Shown here piece after piece: positions 49,657 through 59,552 of a stretch of 64,000 nucleotides of DNA. The DNA is from Ketobacter alkanivorans (GTDB lineage: Bacteria; Pseudomonadota; Gammaproteobacteria; Pseudomonadales; Ketobacteraceae), in assembly GCF_002863865.1 (NCBI RefSeq), contig NZ_CP022684.1, positions 310,001-374,000 of the forward strand. Reading direction: 5' to 3'. Positions within the stretch are counted from its first letter, which is position 1, and each line of letters starts with the position of its first letter. A program made the position numbers and the translations under genes. A model generated the notes under the pieces. The model had not been told where the DNA came from and did no database searches. It saw nothing but the letters and a program-made list of their open reading frames with translations.

Positions 49657-52600
49657 TCAAGACTCAAGGCGCGTTAACAGATCCTTGGCCTCTTGCTTCT
49701 GGTTGTCATTACCTTCCACCATTACCTCATCCAAAATGTCTTTGGCGCCATCACGATCACCCATGTCGATGTAGGCTCGCGCCAAATCCAGCTTGGTGGA
49801 GGCTTCATCCGCATCGGACAGGAAATCCATCTCTTCAGATGAGTCATCGTTGTCATTCGCGGCACCTGCTGCCGGAGCCGCACCCAAACCTGAAGCAATC
49901 ACAGTTGCATCCAGGTCGTCGTCTAGATTGAGGTCGGCCGGTTCAGACTTGCTTTCAGGGAAGTCTGCTTCAAGGTCAAAATCCAATTCGTCAGCCAGCT
50001 GCGCGGCAGACATGGAATCCAGAACAGGTTCGTCATCAGACGATGATTCTGGCTGCAAATCAGGCTGGATCGACTCAGGCTGTGATGGCACCTCAGCCAG
50101 TGGAAGCTCAGGCTCGGAGTCTGACGGTGGCTGAATAACGGTTTCGTCTTCGGAGAAATCCAAACTGGGTGTTTCATCCAGCTCTGTCGTCGACGCATCG
50201 AAGTCCAAATCGAAATCCATGCTTTCGTCTGTGCTGGCTTCTGGGGTCGGTGCTGATTCAGCATCGAGAGCTTCGAAATCAAGTGACAGATCAGTATCTG
50301 GAGTCTCGACATTGCTGACATCATCCAAAGAGAAGTCGGCATCGAAATCAAGGGCACCTTCATCGAGGGTGCTTTCGCCGTCAGTGGGCTCAGGCGTGGT
50401 CAGAGGCTCGCTGGGTACATCTTCCCCGAACGCCGTATCCAGGTCGAAATCCATTGCAGCTGGGTCGGATGCAGCCTCAGGCTGATCATCGCTGACAGCA
50501 GTACCTTCGTCTGTGGTTTCATCGTCCAAATTCAGATTCAAATCAAAATCCAGACCTGCCACATCGCTGGTTGCTTGTGGTTCACCTGCTGCCTCGGTTT
50601 GGTCTGCGCCGAAGCTTGCCCCGGTGTCTTCCAGATCTGCAAGATCGAAATCCAAACCAGTATCTGAATCCAGATCCAGCTCACTTTCCAGTGAGGATGT
50701 CTCTTCATCGCTGGCAGCATCGATTTCGTCGAAATCAAAGGATTCCGCCGCACCTTCTGCCAACAGGGTTTCATCACCGTCGAAGTCAGAAGCCGGTGAT
50801 TCGTCTGCAACCAACGAATCTTCTATGTCACCCAGCTTGCCACGCATTGAATCGGCTCGGCTGATGTCGGCGTCGGTGCCGATATCCTGCAGCACACGAT
50901 AATGATTCATGAATACTTCGGGCTCGCCCGCCTCTGCACAAACTTCACAGAGTTTAAGGCGGATATCGGCACGCTCAGGCTCATTCTGAGCGGCTTTTTC
51001 AAGCATTTCGATGGCCTGAGGGAAACGGCCATAAGCGATATAAATATCCGCTTCGCCGATAACGTCTGTGGTTTGGGGAACCGTTTCTTCCACTGCGCTG
51101 GCTTCGACGGCCTCTTCGAAGGCGTCGTCTTCTTCCAGATCAACGGAGTCCAGCTCCATTAAGCTGTCATTGTCCTGGGATTCTGGCAGCTCGAACTCTT
51201 CGGGGAAATCCTCATCGGCGGACGCATCAGCTTGTTTGCGACGAGCCGCCACCAAACCAAGCACGATCAACAGCAAAATGGCGCCGCCACCTGCCGCCAG
51301 ATACATTGGGTTAGCCATTATCTGGCTCAATATATCGTCTTTCGGTTGTTCTGGCTGCGGCGCTACCGCAGGCTCGGCAGGTGTAGAGGCAACTGGTGCA
51401 GTATCTTCCACCTGAACCCCGGCAAGCTCCTGCGACATGGCATCTTGCGGCTCTTCAGCCACAGGCTCTGCTGATGTGTCTTGCGGCTCTTCGGCGAAGT
51501 TATAGTCCACTTCTTCTGCTGTTTCTTCTGGCGCAATTAACTCGCCAGCTTTGATTTCGTCCGCAGGCTCTTCGGCAACAGTTGGTTCTGAAGTGGTATC
51601 TTCAACCGGCTCAGACCCGATGCTCGATTCGGTTTGGGCAGCCTGTTGCTGTGCCGCTTCCAGCTCACGTAATTTGGCTTGCAACGCAGCGATCTGCTCG
51701 TCTTTAAGAGTCAGCACTTTCTCGGAAGTATCGAGCTGATCTTCCAGATCGTTCATGCGCAGCTTGAGTTCTTCATTTTCGATTTTGAACTTGTCTACGT
51801 TTTCTTCGGCAACCACCAATTGATCACGCAGTTGCCCCTGTTGACCACTGCCACCCTGGCCGGAATCACCGCTGTCGCTACCGCCGGACACCAGCTTCAG
51901 GCGATCAGTTGCAGGGCCACTGGAAGGATCTTGCTCACGTGAGACGCTACGGCCGCTCAGATCAACCTGACGAGCTTCGGTAGCACCGGACTTGCTTGCT
52001 ACCCGCTCACGCCAGCGCCGATTTTGCTCGGCGGCAAGTGCGATGGCATCGCGATTGGTCATTGCCATCACTTCCTCTTCAGAAGGTGCTCGCAGCACGG
52101 CCCCTTTCTTGAGAAGGTTGATGTTGTCGTCAATGAATGCATCTGGATTAATTCTTTGGATGGCCATCATCGTCTGCTGGATGCTGACGCGGTCGGATGG
52201 CTTCATGTTCTTGGCAATGGCCCACAGGCTATCGTTGCCGCTGATGGTGTGGGTGCCTTCGGCAGCCTCTGCATAACCACCACTGCTGTAGCTGGGTTGA
52301 GATTGCGATACACCTTCATAGGTTGAAACCGGTGCAGCTGGCTTCGGGGCAGTGCTGGCAGTCTGCGGCGCTTTGACGGGGCTGGCTGGCTGGGCGCTAT
52401 AAATAGGAGGGTCAAGCAGCAAGGTGTATTCGCGAAGCAACCTACCGGCGGGCCAGTTTACTTCCACCAGGAAGTTAAGGAAGGGTTCCTTCACAGGTTT
52501 TCGCGAACGGATCTTGATGACCGATTTGCCTTGCGCGTTGACGATGACCTCAAATTTGAGATCAGTCAGAAAATGGAAACGCTCGACGTGGGCAGCCTGG

Positions 52601-52794
52601 AAATCATCTGATCCGGCCAGGGATGGCAGGATCTCTGTAGCGGTGAGTTCCCTGACCTGTACCAATTCAATTTCGGCGTCCAGAGGTTCACTCAATGCTG
52701 AATTGAGCTTGATTTCACCCAAACCCAGTGCGTTGGCCAACCCAGGGATAAGCACACCCACACCAAGCATTGCAGCGGCAAGTTTACGAACCAT
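49657..52794 (-). CDS. fimV: FimV/HubP-like polar hub protein
   Basis: A 1045-residue protein. The N-terminus has a signal peptide (LAAAMLGVGVLIPGLANA), followed by the FimV N-terminal domain (LGEIKLNSALSEPLDAEIEL) and a LysM domain around residues 180-235. A coiled coil lies at about 325-385. One membrane helix (YLAAGGGAILLLIVLGLVAA) is near 505. The cytoplasmic part is very acidic with many repeats of the type LDFDL/MDFDLD, and the tail (LDLARAYIDMGDRDGAKDIL) is the conserved FimV C-terminal helix pair. It organises type IV pili and polar proteins. It lies between asd and truA as in Pseudomonas. Confidence 0.95.
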   Translation of the reverse strand: MVRKLAAAMLGVGVLIPGLANALGLGEIKLNSALSEPLDAEIELVQVRELTATEILPSLAGSDDFQAAHVERFHFLTDLKFEVIVNAQGKSVIKIRSRKPVKEPFLNFLVEVNWPAGRLLREYTLLLDPPIYSAQPASPVKAPQTASTAPKPAAPVSTYEGVSQSQPSYSSGGYAEAAEGTHTISGNDSLWAIAKNMKPSDRVSIQQTMMAIQRINPDAFIDDNINLLKKGAVLRAPSEEEVMAMTNRDAIALAAEQNRRWRERVASKSGATEARQVDLSGRSVSREQDPSSGPATDRLKLVSGGSDSGDSGQGGSGQQGQLRDQLVVAEENVDKFKIENEELKLRMNDLEDQLDTSEKVLTLKDEQIAALQAKLRELEAAQQQAAQTESSIGSEPVEDTTSEPTVAEEPADEIKAGELIAPEETAEEVDYNFAEEPQDTSAEPVAEEPQDAMSQELAGVQVEDTAPVASTPAEPAVAPQPEQPKDDILSQIMANPMYLAAGGGAILLLIVLGLVAARRKQADASADEDFPEEFELPESQDNDSLMELDSVDLEEDDAFEEAVEASAVEETVPQTTDVIGEADIYIAYGRFPQAIEMLEKAAQNEPERADIRLKLCEVCAEAGEPEVFMNHYRVLQDIGTDADISRADSMRGKLGDIEDSLVADESPASDFDGDETLLAEGAAESFDFDEIDAASDEETSSLESELDLDSDTGLDFDLADLEDTGASFGADQTEAAGEPQATSDVAGLDFDLNLNLDDETTDEGTAVSDDQPEAASDPAAMDFDLDTAFGEDVPSEPLTTPEPTDGESTLDEGALDFDADFSLDDVSNVETPDTDLSLDFEALDAESAPTPEASTDESMDFDLDFDASTTELDETPSLDFSEDETVIQPPSDSEPELPLAEVPSQPESIQPDLQPESSSDDEPVLDSMSAAQLADELDFDLEADFPESKSEPADLNLDDDLDATVIASGLGAAPAAGAANDNDDSSEEMDFLSDADEASTKLDLARAYIDMGDRDGAKDILDEVMVEGNDNQKQEAKDLLTRLES

Positions 52795-53138
52795 TATCTT
52801 TTCCTTCGCTTATGTGACCACTGGACAGCAGAGCCGCCCTTTAATTTTTCTTAAATTTGCTACTTCAGGTCTCGGCATGGCCTGAGGGCAGTCTAGGCAT
52901 TTCCGTTCAAACTAACCTTCGAACCAGCTGACACACAACCCGTTGCAACAAATACGCATCCAGCAACCTGCTGATTTACTAACTTATTAACTTGCTTAGG
53001 AGAGGCTTTCATTTTTGAAAGCTACCCCCTAACAAGGATAGCTTTCAATTTGTGGTTGTCAGGCAAAATCTTGAATAATCGTGACCCAGTTACCCGATTA
53101 ATCTAGAACCAGCCTGACAATAGTGAGGTAAGTATCAA
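52795..53138. other. Intergenic leader of fimV with nested inverted repeats
   Basis: These 344 bp hold no gene. Three copies of one heptamer can pair in two ways: GCTTTCA at 53005-53011, TGAAAGC at 53016-53022 and TAGCTTTCA at 53039-53047. The TGAAAGC copy can pair with either neighbour, giving two mutually exclusive hairpins. A further 9-bp inverted repeat (TTGTCAGGC at 53056-53064, GCCTGACAA at 53112-53120) lies just after the asd stop. These may be terminator or leader structures; no sigma-70 box pair is convincing. Confidence 0.5.
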
Positions 53139-54161
53139 TTATAAATAGTGTTTTATCAACTCTTCGGCGATTTGCACGCTATTGGTGGCTGCACCTTTTC
53201 TGACGTTATCAGCCACGACCCACATATCAATGCCGCGGGGATGAGATATGTCATCGCGGATGCGACCAACAAAGGTGTCGTTATTCTCTGCCGCTTCGGT
53301 CACAGCTGTAGGGTAACCACCGGGTGAGCGGGTATCCAGCACGGTTACACCAGACGCTTTTTTCAGCAATTCAGTGACCTGTTCTGCGCTGATTTTCTCC
53401 TTGGTTTCGATGTGTACTGCTTCCGAATGGCCGTAGAATACGGGCACGCGTACGCAAGTAGGGTTCACCTGGATGCTGTCATCACCGAAAATCTTCTTGG
53501 TTTCCCACACCATCTTCATTTCTTCTTTGGTGTAGCCGTTCTCAAGAAACACATCAATTTGGGGCAGTGCGTTGAATGCGATCTGCTTAGGGTATACCTC
53601 GGCTTTAATGGGCTGACCATTGAGTAGATCGCGGGTCTGCACCGCCAGTTCTTCGATGGCCTCTTTGCCGGTTCCGGATACTGCCTGGTAGGTGGCAACA
53701 TTGATGCGCTCGATGCCTACTGCATCGTATATGGGCTTCAGTGCCACCAGCATTTGAATGGTGGAACAGTTGGGGTTGGCGATGATGCCGCGGGTTTTGT
53801 ATTCTGCAATGGCTTGCGGATTCACCTCGGGTACCACCAGAGGGATGTCATCGTCATAGCGGAAATGAGAGGTGTTATCGATCACGATACAACCTGCCGC
53901 CGCTGCTTTCGGGGCGAATTCCTCAGAGATAGACCCACCGGCTGAAAACAGGCCGATCTGAACCTTTGAGAAATCGAACTCTGCCAGGTTCTGGACCCGG
54001 ATGTTTTTGCCTTTAAATTGGATGATCTTGCCTTCGGAGCGCTCGCTGGCCAGAGGGTAAAGATTACCCACCGGGAAATCGCGTTCTTCCAGAACACGGA
54101 TCATGGTTTCGCCCACTGCACCGGTTGCACCCACTACTGCTACATCGTAAGTTTTACTCAT
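53139..54161 (-). CDS. asd: Aspartate-semialdehyde dehydrogenase
   Basis: A 340-residue enzyme from the ATG at 54161, with the site AAGAAGGA upstream; a TTG five codons earlier is rejected. The catalytic cysteine is C132 in ANPNCSTIQML and the NADP loop VGATGAVGETM. It makes aspartate semialdehyde for lysine, threonine, methionine and diaminopimelate. It lies 18 bp after leuB, in the conserved leuC-leuD-leuB-asd order. Confidence 0.97.
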   Translation of the reverse strand: MSKTYDVAVVGATGAVGETMIRVLEERDFPVGNLYPLASERSEGKIIQFKGKNIRVQNLAEFDFSKVQIGLFSAGGSISEEFAPKAAAAGCIVIDNTSHFRYDDDIPLVVPEVNPQAIAEYKTRGIIANPNCSTIQMLVALKPIYDAVGIERINVATYQAVSGTGKEAIEELAVQTRDLLNGQPIKAEVYPKQIAFNALPQIDVFLENGYTKEEMKMVWETKKIFGDDSIQVNPTCVRVPVFYGHSEAVHIETKEKISAEQVTELLKKASGVTVLDTRSPGGYPTAVTEAAENNDTFVGRIRDDISHPRGIDMWVVADNVRKGAATNSVQIAEELIKHYL

Positions 54162-54179
54162 AATGTCCTTCTTCAACTA

Positions 54180-55265
54180 TCAGTTGCTTGATTTCAATAC
54201 GTTTAATACGGCTTCGCCCATTTGCGAGGTGCTCACTTTTTGCGTGCCCTCGCTGTAGATGTCCGCTGTGCGATAACCTTGATCCAGAACCTTGCTTACT
54301 GCCGCTTCGAGTCTGTCTGCCGTGGCACCATGACCCAGGGAATAACGCAGCATCATGGCTGCCGACAGGATGGTGGCCAGTGGATTGGCAATGCCCTGCC
54401 CCGCTATATCGGGCGCCGAGCCGTGACAGGGTTCGTACATGCCCTTGTTGTTCTTATCCAGTGAGGCAGAAGGCAGCATGCCGATTGAACCGGTCAGCAT
54501 GGCAGCAGCATCAGAGAGAATATCCCCGAACATGTTTCCCGTCACTATCACATCGAACTGTTTGGGAGCCCGGATCAACTGCATGGCGGCGTTATCCACA
54601 TACATGTGACTCAACTTAACTTCGGGATACTCTTTATTGAGATCAGTCATGATCTCGCGCCACAGCTCGGTGACTTCCAGCACGTTGGCTTTATCCACTG
54701 AGCAGAGTTTTTTGCCCCGTTTCATGGCAGCTTCAAACGCAACCCGGCCTATACGAATGATCTCAGATTCGCTGTAAACATAGGTGTTGTAACCCTGACG
54801 CTCGCCGTTCTCAAGCGTGCGGATGCCACGAGGCTGGCCGAAATAAATGCCACCGGTCAGCTCCCGTACGATAAGGATATCCAGCCCGGACACCAACTCA
54901 GGCTTGAGGCTTGATGCCTCTGCCAGCTGGGGATACAGCATTGCCGGGCGCAGATTACCAAATAACTCCATCTCGGAGCGCAAACGCAACAGGCCCTTTT
55001 CGGGGCGGATGGCGATCTCAAGAGATTCCCATTTCGGGCCACCAATGGCACCAAACAAAATGGCATCCGAGGCCTTGGCCAGCTTAAGTGCATCCTCAGT
55101 CAGGGGAACCCCGGCGGCGTCGATTGAGGCACCGCCCACCAGCGCGTGATCGAACTCGAGCCCGAGGCTCTCTTGCTCATTAACGAAACGGAGAACGTTT
55201 TCCGCCTGCTCCATGATTTCCGGGCCGATGCCATCACCGGCCATGATCAATACATTCTTGGACAT
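54180..55265 (-). CDS. leuB: 3-isopropylmalate dehydrogenase
   Basis: A 361-residue decarboxylating dehydrogenase of normal LeuB length. Family marks are [19 protein letters not shown] and [21 protein letters not shown] with the metal-binding aspartates, and [12 protein letters not shown]. It acts third in leucine synthesis with NAD. It lies 39 bp after leuD. Confidence 0.98.
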   Translation of the reverse strand: MSKNVLIMAGDGIGPEIMEQAENVLRFVNEQESLGLEFDHALVGGASIDAAGVPLTEDALKLAKASDAILFGAIGGPKWESLEIAIRPEKGLLRLRSEMELFGNLRPAMLYPQLAEASSLKPELVSGLDILIVRELTGGIYFGQPRGIRTLENGERQGYNTYVYSESEIIRIGRVAFEAAMKRGKKLCSVDKANVLEVTELWREIMTDLNKEYPEVKLSHMYVDNAAMQLIRAPKQFDVIVTGNMFGDILSDAAAMLTGSIGMLPSASLDKNNKGMYEPCHGSAPDIAGQGIANPLATILSAAMMLRYSLGHGATADRLEAAVSKVLDQGYRTADIYSEGTQKVSTSQMGEAVLNVLKSSN

Positions 55266-55304
55266 TTTGAATTCCGATTAATCTGTTGATTGCTTAAAAC
55301 TTGT

Positions 55305-55952
55305 TTACTTTATGGCGTCGAACAACCAAGGGGCTGTCTGGCGGCGCGCGGCCTCGTATTCTTTAATCAGCTGAGCATCCTGCAAGGTCAGGCCAATATC
55401 ATCAAGCCCCTCTAACAGGCAATGCTTGCGAAACGGATCGACCTCGAATTCGATGACGCTGCCATCAGGCTTACGGATTTGCTGATTGGCTAAATCGATC
55501 GTTAACGCATAGCCTTCATGGGCAGCTACCTGCTTGAACAGACCCTCAATAATATCTTCAGCTAAAACAATGGGTAACAATCCATTTTTAAAGCTGTTAT
55601 TGAAGAATATATCCGCAAAGCTAGGGGCTAAAACGGTTCGAAATCCAAAATCCGTTAACGCCCAGGGCGCGTGCTCACGGCTGGAACCACAGCCAAAGTT
55701 GCGACGAGCCAACAATACGCTGGCACCTTTATAACGAGGCTGATTGAGCACAAAATCAGGGTTAATCGGGCGGTTGGTACAATCCTGCCCCGGCTGACCC
55801 TCATCCAGGTAGCGCAACTCATCGAACAAGTTCGGGCCAAACCCGGTACGCTTGATGGACTTCAAAAACTGTTTGGGAATGATCAGATCCGTGTCTACGT
55901 TGGCACGATCCAATGGAGCCACGATTCCCTCAAACTGGGTATATTTTTCCAC
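55305..55952 (-). CDS. leuD: 3-isopropylmalate dehydratase small subunit
   Basis: A 215-residue swivel-domain subunit. It begins with [20 protein letters not shown] and has the signature [15 protein letters not shown]. It pairs with LeuC to isomerise isopropylmalate. It starts 18 bp after the leuC stop. Confidence 0.97.
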   Translation of the reverse strand: MEKYTQFEGIVAPLDRANVDTDLIIPKQFLKSIKRTGFGPNLFDELRYLDEGQPGQDCTNRPINPDFVLNQPRYKGASVLLARRNFGCGSSREHAPWALTDFGFRTVLAPSFADIFFNNSFKNGLLPIVLAEDIIEGLFKQVAAHEGYALTIDLANQQIRKPDGSVIEFEVDPFRKHCLLEGLDDIGLTLQDAQLIKEYEAARRQTAPWLFDAIK

Positions 55953-55970
55953 GTTAGAATCTCCTTTGGC

Positions 55971-57380
55971 TTAGTTGCTCAGTTCGCGCACATCGACAAA
56001 ATGACCGGCGATTGCCGCTGCTGCTGCCATGGCAGGGCTAACCAGATGGGTGCGCCCCCCATAACCCTGACGCCCTTCGAAGTTTCGGTTGGAGGTGGAG
56101 GCGCAGTGCTCGCCATCACCCAACCGGTCGGCATTCATGGCCAGGCACATGGAGCATCCTGGTTCACGCCATTCGAAACCGGCCTCTACAAAAATTTTAT
56201 CCAAGCCTTCATCTTCGGCCTGCTGTTTAACCAAACCAGAGCCGGGCACCACCATGGCCTGCTTGACCTTCGCCGAGACTTTGCGGCCCTTGGCCACTTC
56301 CGCCGCCGCCCGCAAATCTTCGATCCGGGAATTGGTGCAGGACCCGATAAACACCCGATCCGGCACCACGTCCGCCATGGTAATGCCGGGCTTTAGGCCC
56401 ATGTAGTGATAGGCACGGCGCATACCTTCTGCTTTTACTGGATCAGACTCGGCATCTGGATCGGGCAGCTGCTCATCTATCGCTACCACCATTTCAGGTG
56501 AAGTGCCCCAGCTAACCTGAGGTTTGATAGCGCCACCATCCAGCTCAACTACTGCATCGAACTCAGCATCGGCATCGCTGTGCAAGGTGTTCCAATACTC
56601 CACAGCACGATCCCACTGCTCGCCCTTGGGCGCGTAGGTACGACCTTTGAAGTATTCGATGGTTTTATTGTCCACCGCAACCATACCGGCTCGGGCACCG
56701 GCTTCGATGGCCATATTGCAAACGGTCATACGGCCTTCCATGGACAAGCCTTCGATCACCGATCCAGCGAACTCGATGGCGTAGCCTGTTCCACCGGCAG
56801 TGCCGATTTTGGCAATGATGGCGAGCACCACATCTTTAGCCGTAACGCCAGCGCCCAATACGCCATTCACCTTGATCTGCAGACTCTTCATCTTCTTCTG
56901 AATCAAGCACTGAGTGGCCAGAACGTGTTCGACTTCTGAAGTGCCGATACCATGGGCCAGCGCACCGAAAGCACCGTGGGTAGCAGTATGAGAATCACCA
57001 CATACAATGGTCATACCCGGCAGAGTAGCGCCCTGCTCCGGCCCCACCACATGCACGATACCCTGGCGAGCATCATGCATTTTGAACTCAACGATGCCAA
57101 ACTCGTCGCAGTTATCGTCCAGGGTTTGCACCTGAATGCGAGACACTTCATCGGCTATAGGGCCGCTGCGATCAGTCGTTGGCACATTGTGATCCGGCGT
57201 GGCGATGTTTGCATCCAGACGCCACGGCTTACGGCCAGCCAGGCGCAAACCCTCAAACGCCTGGGGCGATGTCACTTCGTGTAACAGCTGACGATCAATG
57301 TAGATTAACGCCGTGCCGTCCTCCCGCTGTTTGACAACGTGGGCATCCCACAATTTGTCATATAAGGTTTTGCCTGCCAT
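55971..57380 (-). CDS. leuC: 3-isopropylmalate dehydratase large subunit
   Basis: A 469-residue aconitase-family protein. Iron-sulfur ligands are seen in [13 protein letters not shown] and [13 protein letters not shown], and [19 protein letters not shown] is the conserved active-site stretch. It is the first gene of the leuC-leuD-leuB-asd run, divergent from the LysR regulator. Confidence 0.98.
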   Translation of the reverse strand: MAGKTLYDKLWDAHVVKQREDGTALIYIDRQLLHEVTSPQAFEGLRLAGRKPWRLDANIATPDHNVPTTDRSGPIADEVSRIQVQTLDDNCDEFGIVEFKMHDARQGIVHVVGPEQGATLPGMTIVCGDSHTATHGAFGALAHGIGTSEVEHVLATQCLIQKKMKSLQIKVNGVLGAGVTAKDVVLAIIAKIGTAGGTGYAIEFAGSVIEGLSMEGRMTVCNMAIEAGARAGMVAVDNKTIEYFKGRTYAPKGEQWDRAVEYWNTLHSDADAEFDAVVELDGGAIKPQVSWGTSPEMVVAIDEQLPDPDAESDPVKAEGMRRAYHYMGLKPGITMADVVPDRVFIGSCTNSRIEDLRAAAEVAKGRKVSAKVKQAMVVPGSGLVKQQAEDEGLDKIFVEAGFEWREPGCSMCLAMNADRLGDGEHCASTSNRNFEGRQGYGGRTHLVSPAMAAAAAIAGHFVDVRELSN

Positions 57381-57423
57381 GGTGTGTCCTCTCTGGTGTT
57401 CATTAAACTGATATATCTGATTC

Positions 57424-57486
57424 TGGTAATCCTAAGCCTCGACATCACATAAAACAAATTCATATTTTTTATTCAATGGATTACCA
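57424..57486. promoter_or_regulatory. Inverted repeat in the leuC/LysR divergent promoter region
   Basis: TGGTAATCC at 57424-57432 and GGATTACCA at 57478-57486 are a perfect 9-bp inverted pair, 45 bp apart, in the AT-rich 148-bp gap. They are candidates for the binding sites of the adjacent LysR protein or another leucine regulator. Confidence 0.5.
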
Positions 57487-57528
57487 TTAGTTATACATAT
57501 ACTTAAAGCTTTAATTTGGGGGACAGGA

Positions 57529-58389
57529 ATGGAGATTGCCGAGCTGAAAGCCTTTGTGGCGGTGGCCGAAGCGGGGTCGTTCTCTCAGGCTGCCCTACAG
57601 TTGCACCTGACACAGCCCGCTATCAGCAAGCGCATCAGCCTGCTGGAATCCAACCTGAACTGCCAACTGTTTGACCGTATCGGTCGCCAAACGATCCTGA
57701 CAGAGGCAGGCCGGGATCTAATGCCGCGCGCCAATCGCATCCTGCAGGAAATGGAGGACATGCGCAGGGCCATGTCCAACCTCAGCGGAGAGGTCAGTGG
57801 CACCCTCAAAATTGGTACCTCCCATCACATTGGCCTGCATCGGCTGCCTCCGGTATTGAAATCGTTCTCACGGCAGTATCCTCAAGTCACGCTGGACATC
57901 CAGTTTATCGACTCCGAGATGGCGTTTGATTTGGTGATGCAAGGCAAACTGGAACTGGGTATCGTTACCCTGCCCCCCGATGATAACGGCAGCCTGCGCA
58001 ACATCCCCGTGTGGGAAGACCCGCTGGCCTTTATGGTGGGTAACGATCACCCATTAGCAAAGAAAAAGCAGATCCCGTTGCAAGCGCTGGCCGATTACCC
58101 GGCCATTCTACCCAGCATGTCCACCTTCACCCGCCGTATCGTTGAGGGTATGTTTCAGGAGCACAACCTAAGAATTGATGTGCCCATTTCCACCAATTAC
58201 CTGGAAACCATCAAAATGATGGCATCCATCGGACTGGGTTGGACTGTGCTACCGGCAACCATGCTGGACGATGACATCAAACCGTTACAGGTTGAAGGCG
58301 TTGCCTTGAGTCGAAGTTTGGGTGTGGTGTATCACCCTGGACATTCACTGTCTAACGCGGCCAAAGCGATTCTGGATTTGCTGAACTGA
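57529..58389 (+). CDS. LysR-family transcriptional regulator, divergent from leuC
   Basis: A 286-residue protein with the N-terminal winged helix (EIAELKAFVAVAEAGSFSQA, then QLHLTQPAISKRISLLE) and a C-terminal effector domain (LGWTVLPATMLDDDI). LysR proteins often regulate the divergent neighbour, so control of leuCDB is likely. The ligand, perhaps a leucine-pathway intermediate, is inferred only. A LysR gene next to leuC is also found in Pseudomonas. Confidence 0.9.
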   Translation: MEIAELKAFVAVAEAGSFSQAALQLHLTQPAISKRISLLESNLNCQLFDRIGRQTILTEAGRDLMPRANRILQEMEDMRRAMSNLSGEVSGTLKIGTSHHIGLHRLPPVLKSFSRQYPQVTLDIQFIDSEMAFDLVMQGKLELGIVTLPPDDNGSLRNIPVWEDPLAFMVGNDHPLAKKKQIPLQALADYPAILPSMSTFTRRIVEGMFQEHNLRIDVPISTNYLETIKMMASIGLGWTVLPATMLDDDIKPLQVEGVALSRSLGVVYHPGHSLSNAAKAILDLLN

Positions 58390-58800
58390 CATTGGGCCGC
58401 TTTCATCTCCGTTCGGTTCAAAACAGCAGGTAACTTACGCGCCCGCTGCACCCCATTCAAAAAGGGGGATTTGTATGGCAGAAATCAGCCCTCAAAAGCG
58501 CCCATTCGATGTACGTATAAACAGTAGACAAGGGCTGCACAAAGCAAGACCATTAATTTTGATATACCGGAACTTTCGGTATTTGCTTCCGGGATATACC
58601 GAAGGTATCGTGATTTGCTCCTTGGATATCTCGAAGGTTCCTGCATTTGCAGGCCTGGATATCTCGAAACCTTCGGCTTTTGCCAGATGAATTTATAACC
58701 TATTCTAATCAATACGTTATTTAAAACAAAGACTTAGGGGAATGAGGCTTGGATATCACTAAAGGTTCGGATCACTAAGTTGTTAGGTGAAAATTAGATC
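58390..58800. other. Boundary region between core genome and cassette array
   Basis: No convincing gene is seen. The short reading 58475-58690 runs through a tandem repeat whose unit is not a multiple of three. The region holds the 32-bp repeats and ends with a core-site-like GTTAGGT (58782-58788) in front of the first cassette gene. No integron integrase is visible on either strand. Confidence 0.5.
58561..58690. repeat. Degenerate tandem repeat, about 32-33 bp period
   Basis: GATAT starts recur at 58561, 58593, 58625 and 58658, spacing 32, 32 and 33 bp. Units share GATATMYCGAAGGT near their start and an ATTTGC/TTTTGC block about 20 bp later. A fifth related stretch (GATATCACTAAAGGTTCGG) lies at 58752. 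The units diverge too much for a CRISPR and do not keep reading frame. Confidence 0.7.
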
Positions 58801-59391
58801 ATGCCAGCTATTGTTGTTCTAAAAAATGGAGTTGAGTTGGCAGCGGTTAACACTGATGCATTCAATATCATGACAGTTAACTTGCATGGCGATGTGAGTG
58901 GAGAAGAATTTTCTACCTTGGATTTCTTTGGCGGAGTTTATGGTTGTGGCGACAAAGATTGTCATTTGCTGTGGGTAAATGACGTAGATGTTGCTTGCAC
59001 TGATACGATAGAAATTCGATTCGTAGATGCTGTGACGTTAGAATCGAAAGGTAAAACAATCGAAGAGATATATACAAAAGATGATTCCGGCGACCAAAAT
59101 ACGGAAACAATGGAGCAAACGTTTGAATATCTAGAGGGGCTTCCAAGAGCTCGCGTGAATTTTAAGTACAAAACTGAAACATCGCGCGGGGATGTCAGTA
59201 TTTTTGAGACTAGCGAATCTGATTGGTCTTATCATTGCCTGGCAATGTGGCAGAATTTTAAGCCCGATAAAATTAGGGTCACTTTGACCTCAAATGAGCT
59301 TTCAAGAATCAGGCATCAAGAGGCAGGTAAAAAGCTATTTGAACACACATTACATCAAGGTGATTGGGTCAAAGTCAGCTTCATCACCTAA
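58801..59391 (+). CDS. Cassette A: orphan protein of 196 residues
   Basis: I do not recognise this protein. It is soluble, with no signal peptide or membrane segment, and looks beta-rich, with a CGDKDC segment at residues 49-54 and aromatic-rich SDWSYHCLAMWQNF later. Its stop codon lies inside the first attC (ACCTAAC), the usual end of a cassette gene. The ATG is 12 bp after the GTTAGGT core. No ribosome site is obvious, so expression may depend on an upstream promoter. Confidence 0.7.
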   Translation: MPAIVVLKNGVELAAVNTDAFNIMTVNLHGDVSGEEFSTLDFFGGVYGCGDKDCHLLWVNDVDVACTDTIEIRFVDAVTLESKGKTIEEIYTKDDSGDQNTETMEQTFEYLEGLPRARVNFKYKTETSRGDVSIFETSESDWSYHCLAMWQNFKPDKIRVTLTSNELSRIRHQEAGKKLFEHTLHQGDWVKVSFIT

Positions 59392-59500
59392 CAATTTGCT
59401 GTACTCGGACCCAACTACGCGCCGCAAGCTTGTGATTTGCTGCGCAAACTCTGCCACAAGCTTACTCTGCTACGTTGGGCCGGTAAGCAAGGCGTTATAC
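59386..59500 (+). other. attC recombination site 1 (115 bp)
   Basis: It begins with ACCTAAC (59386-59392) and ends with GTTATAC (59494-59500). TTGCT near the left pairs with AGCAA near the right. Inner arms also pair: CCCAAC with GTTGGG and AAGCTTGTG with CACAAGCTT. This is the extended imperfect palindrome of a folded single-strand attC. Confidence 0.9.
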
Positions 59501-59552
59501 AACCGTGTTACCCACAATTAGTAGACATCCTTTATAGTTAGAAAATACCCCT

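Noticed and set aside
58561-58690. Tandem repeats as a CRISPR array
   Set aside because: Units are tandem without distinct spacers, strongly diverged, only four or five copies, and no cas gene is nearby.
58475-58690. A 71-codon gene on the plus strand
   Set aside because: It is open by chance through a non-triplet tandem repeat; the minus strand is equally open and neither product has recognisable features.
58690-58788. A complete attC in front of cassette A
   Set aside because: Only the right core GTTAGGT is present; no complementary left core or inner palindrome could be found.
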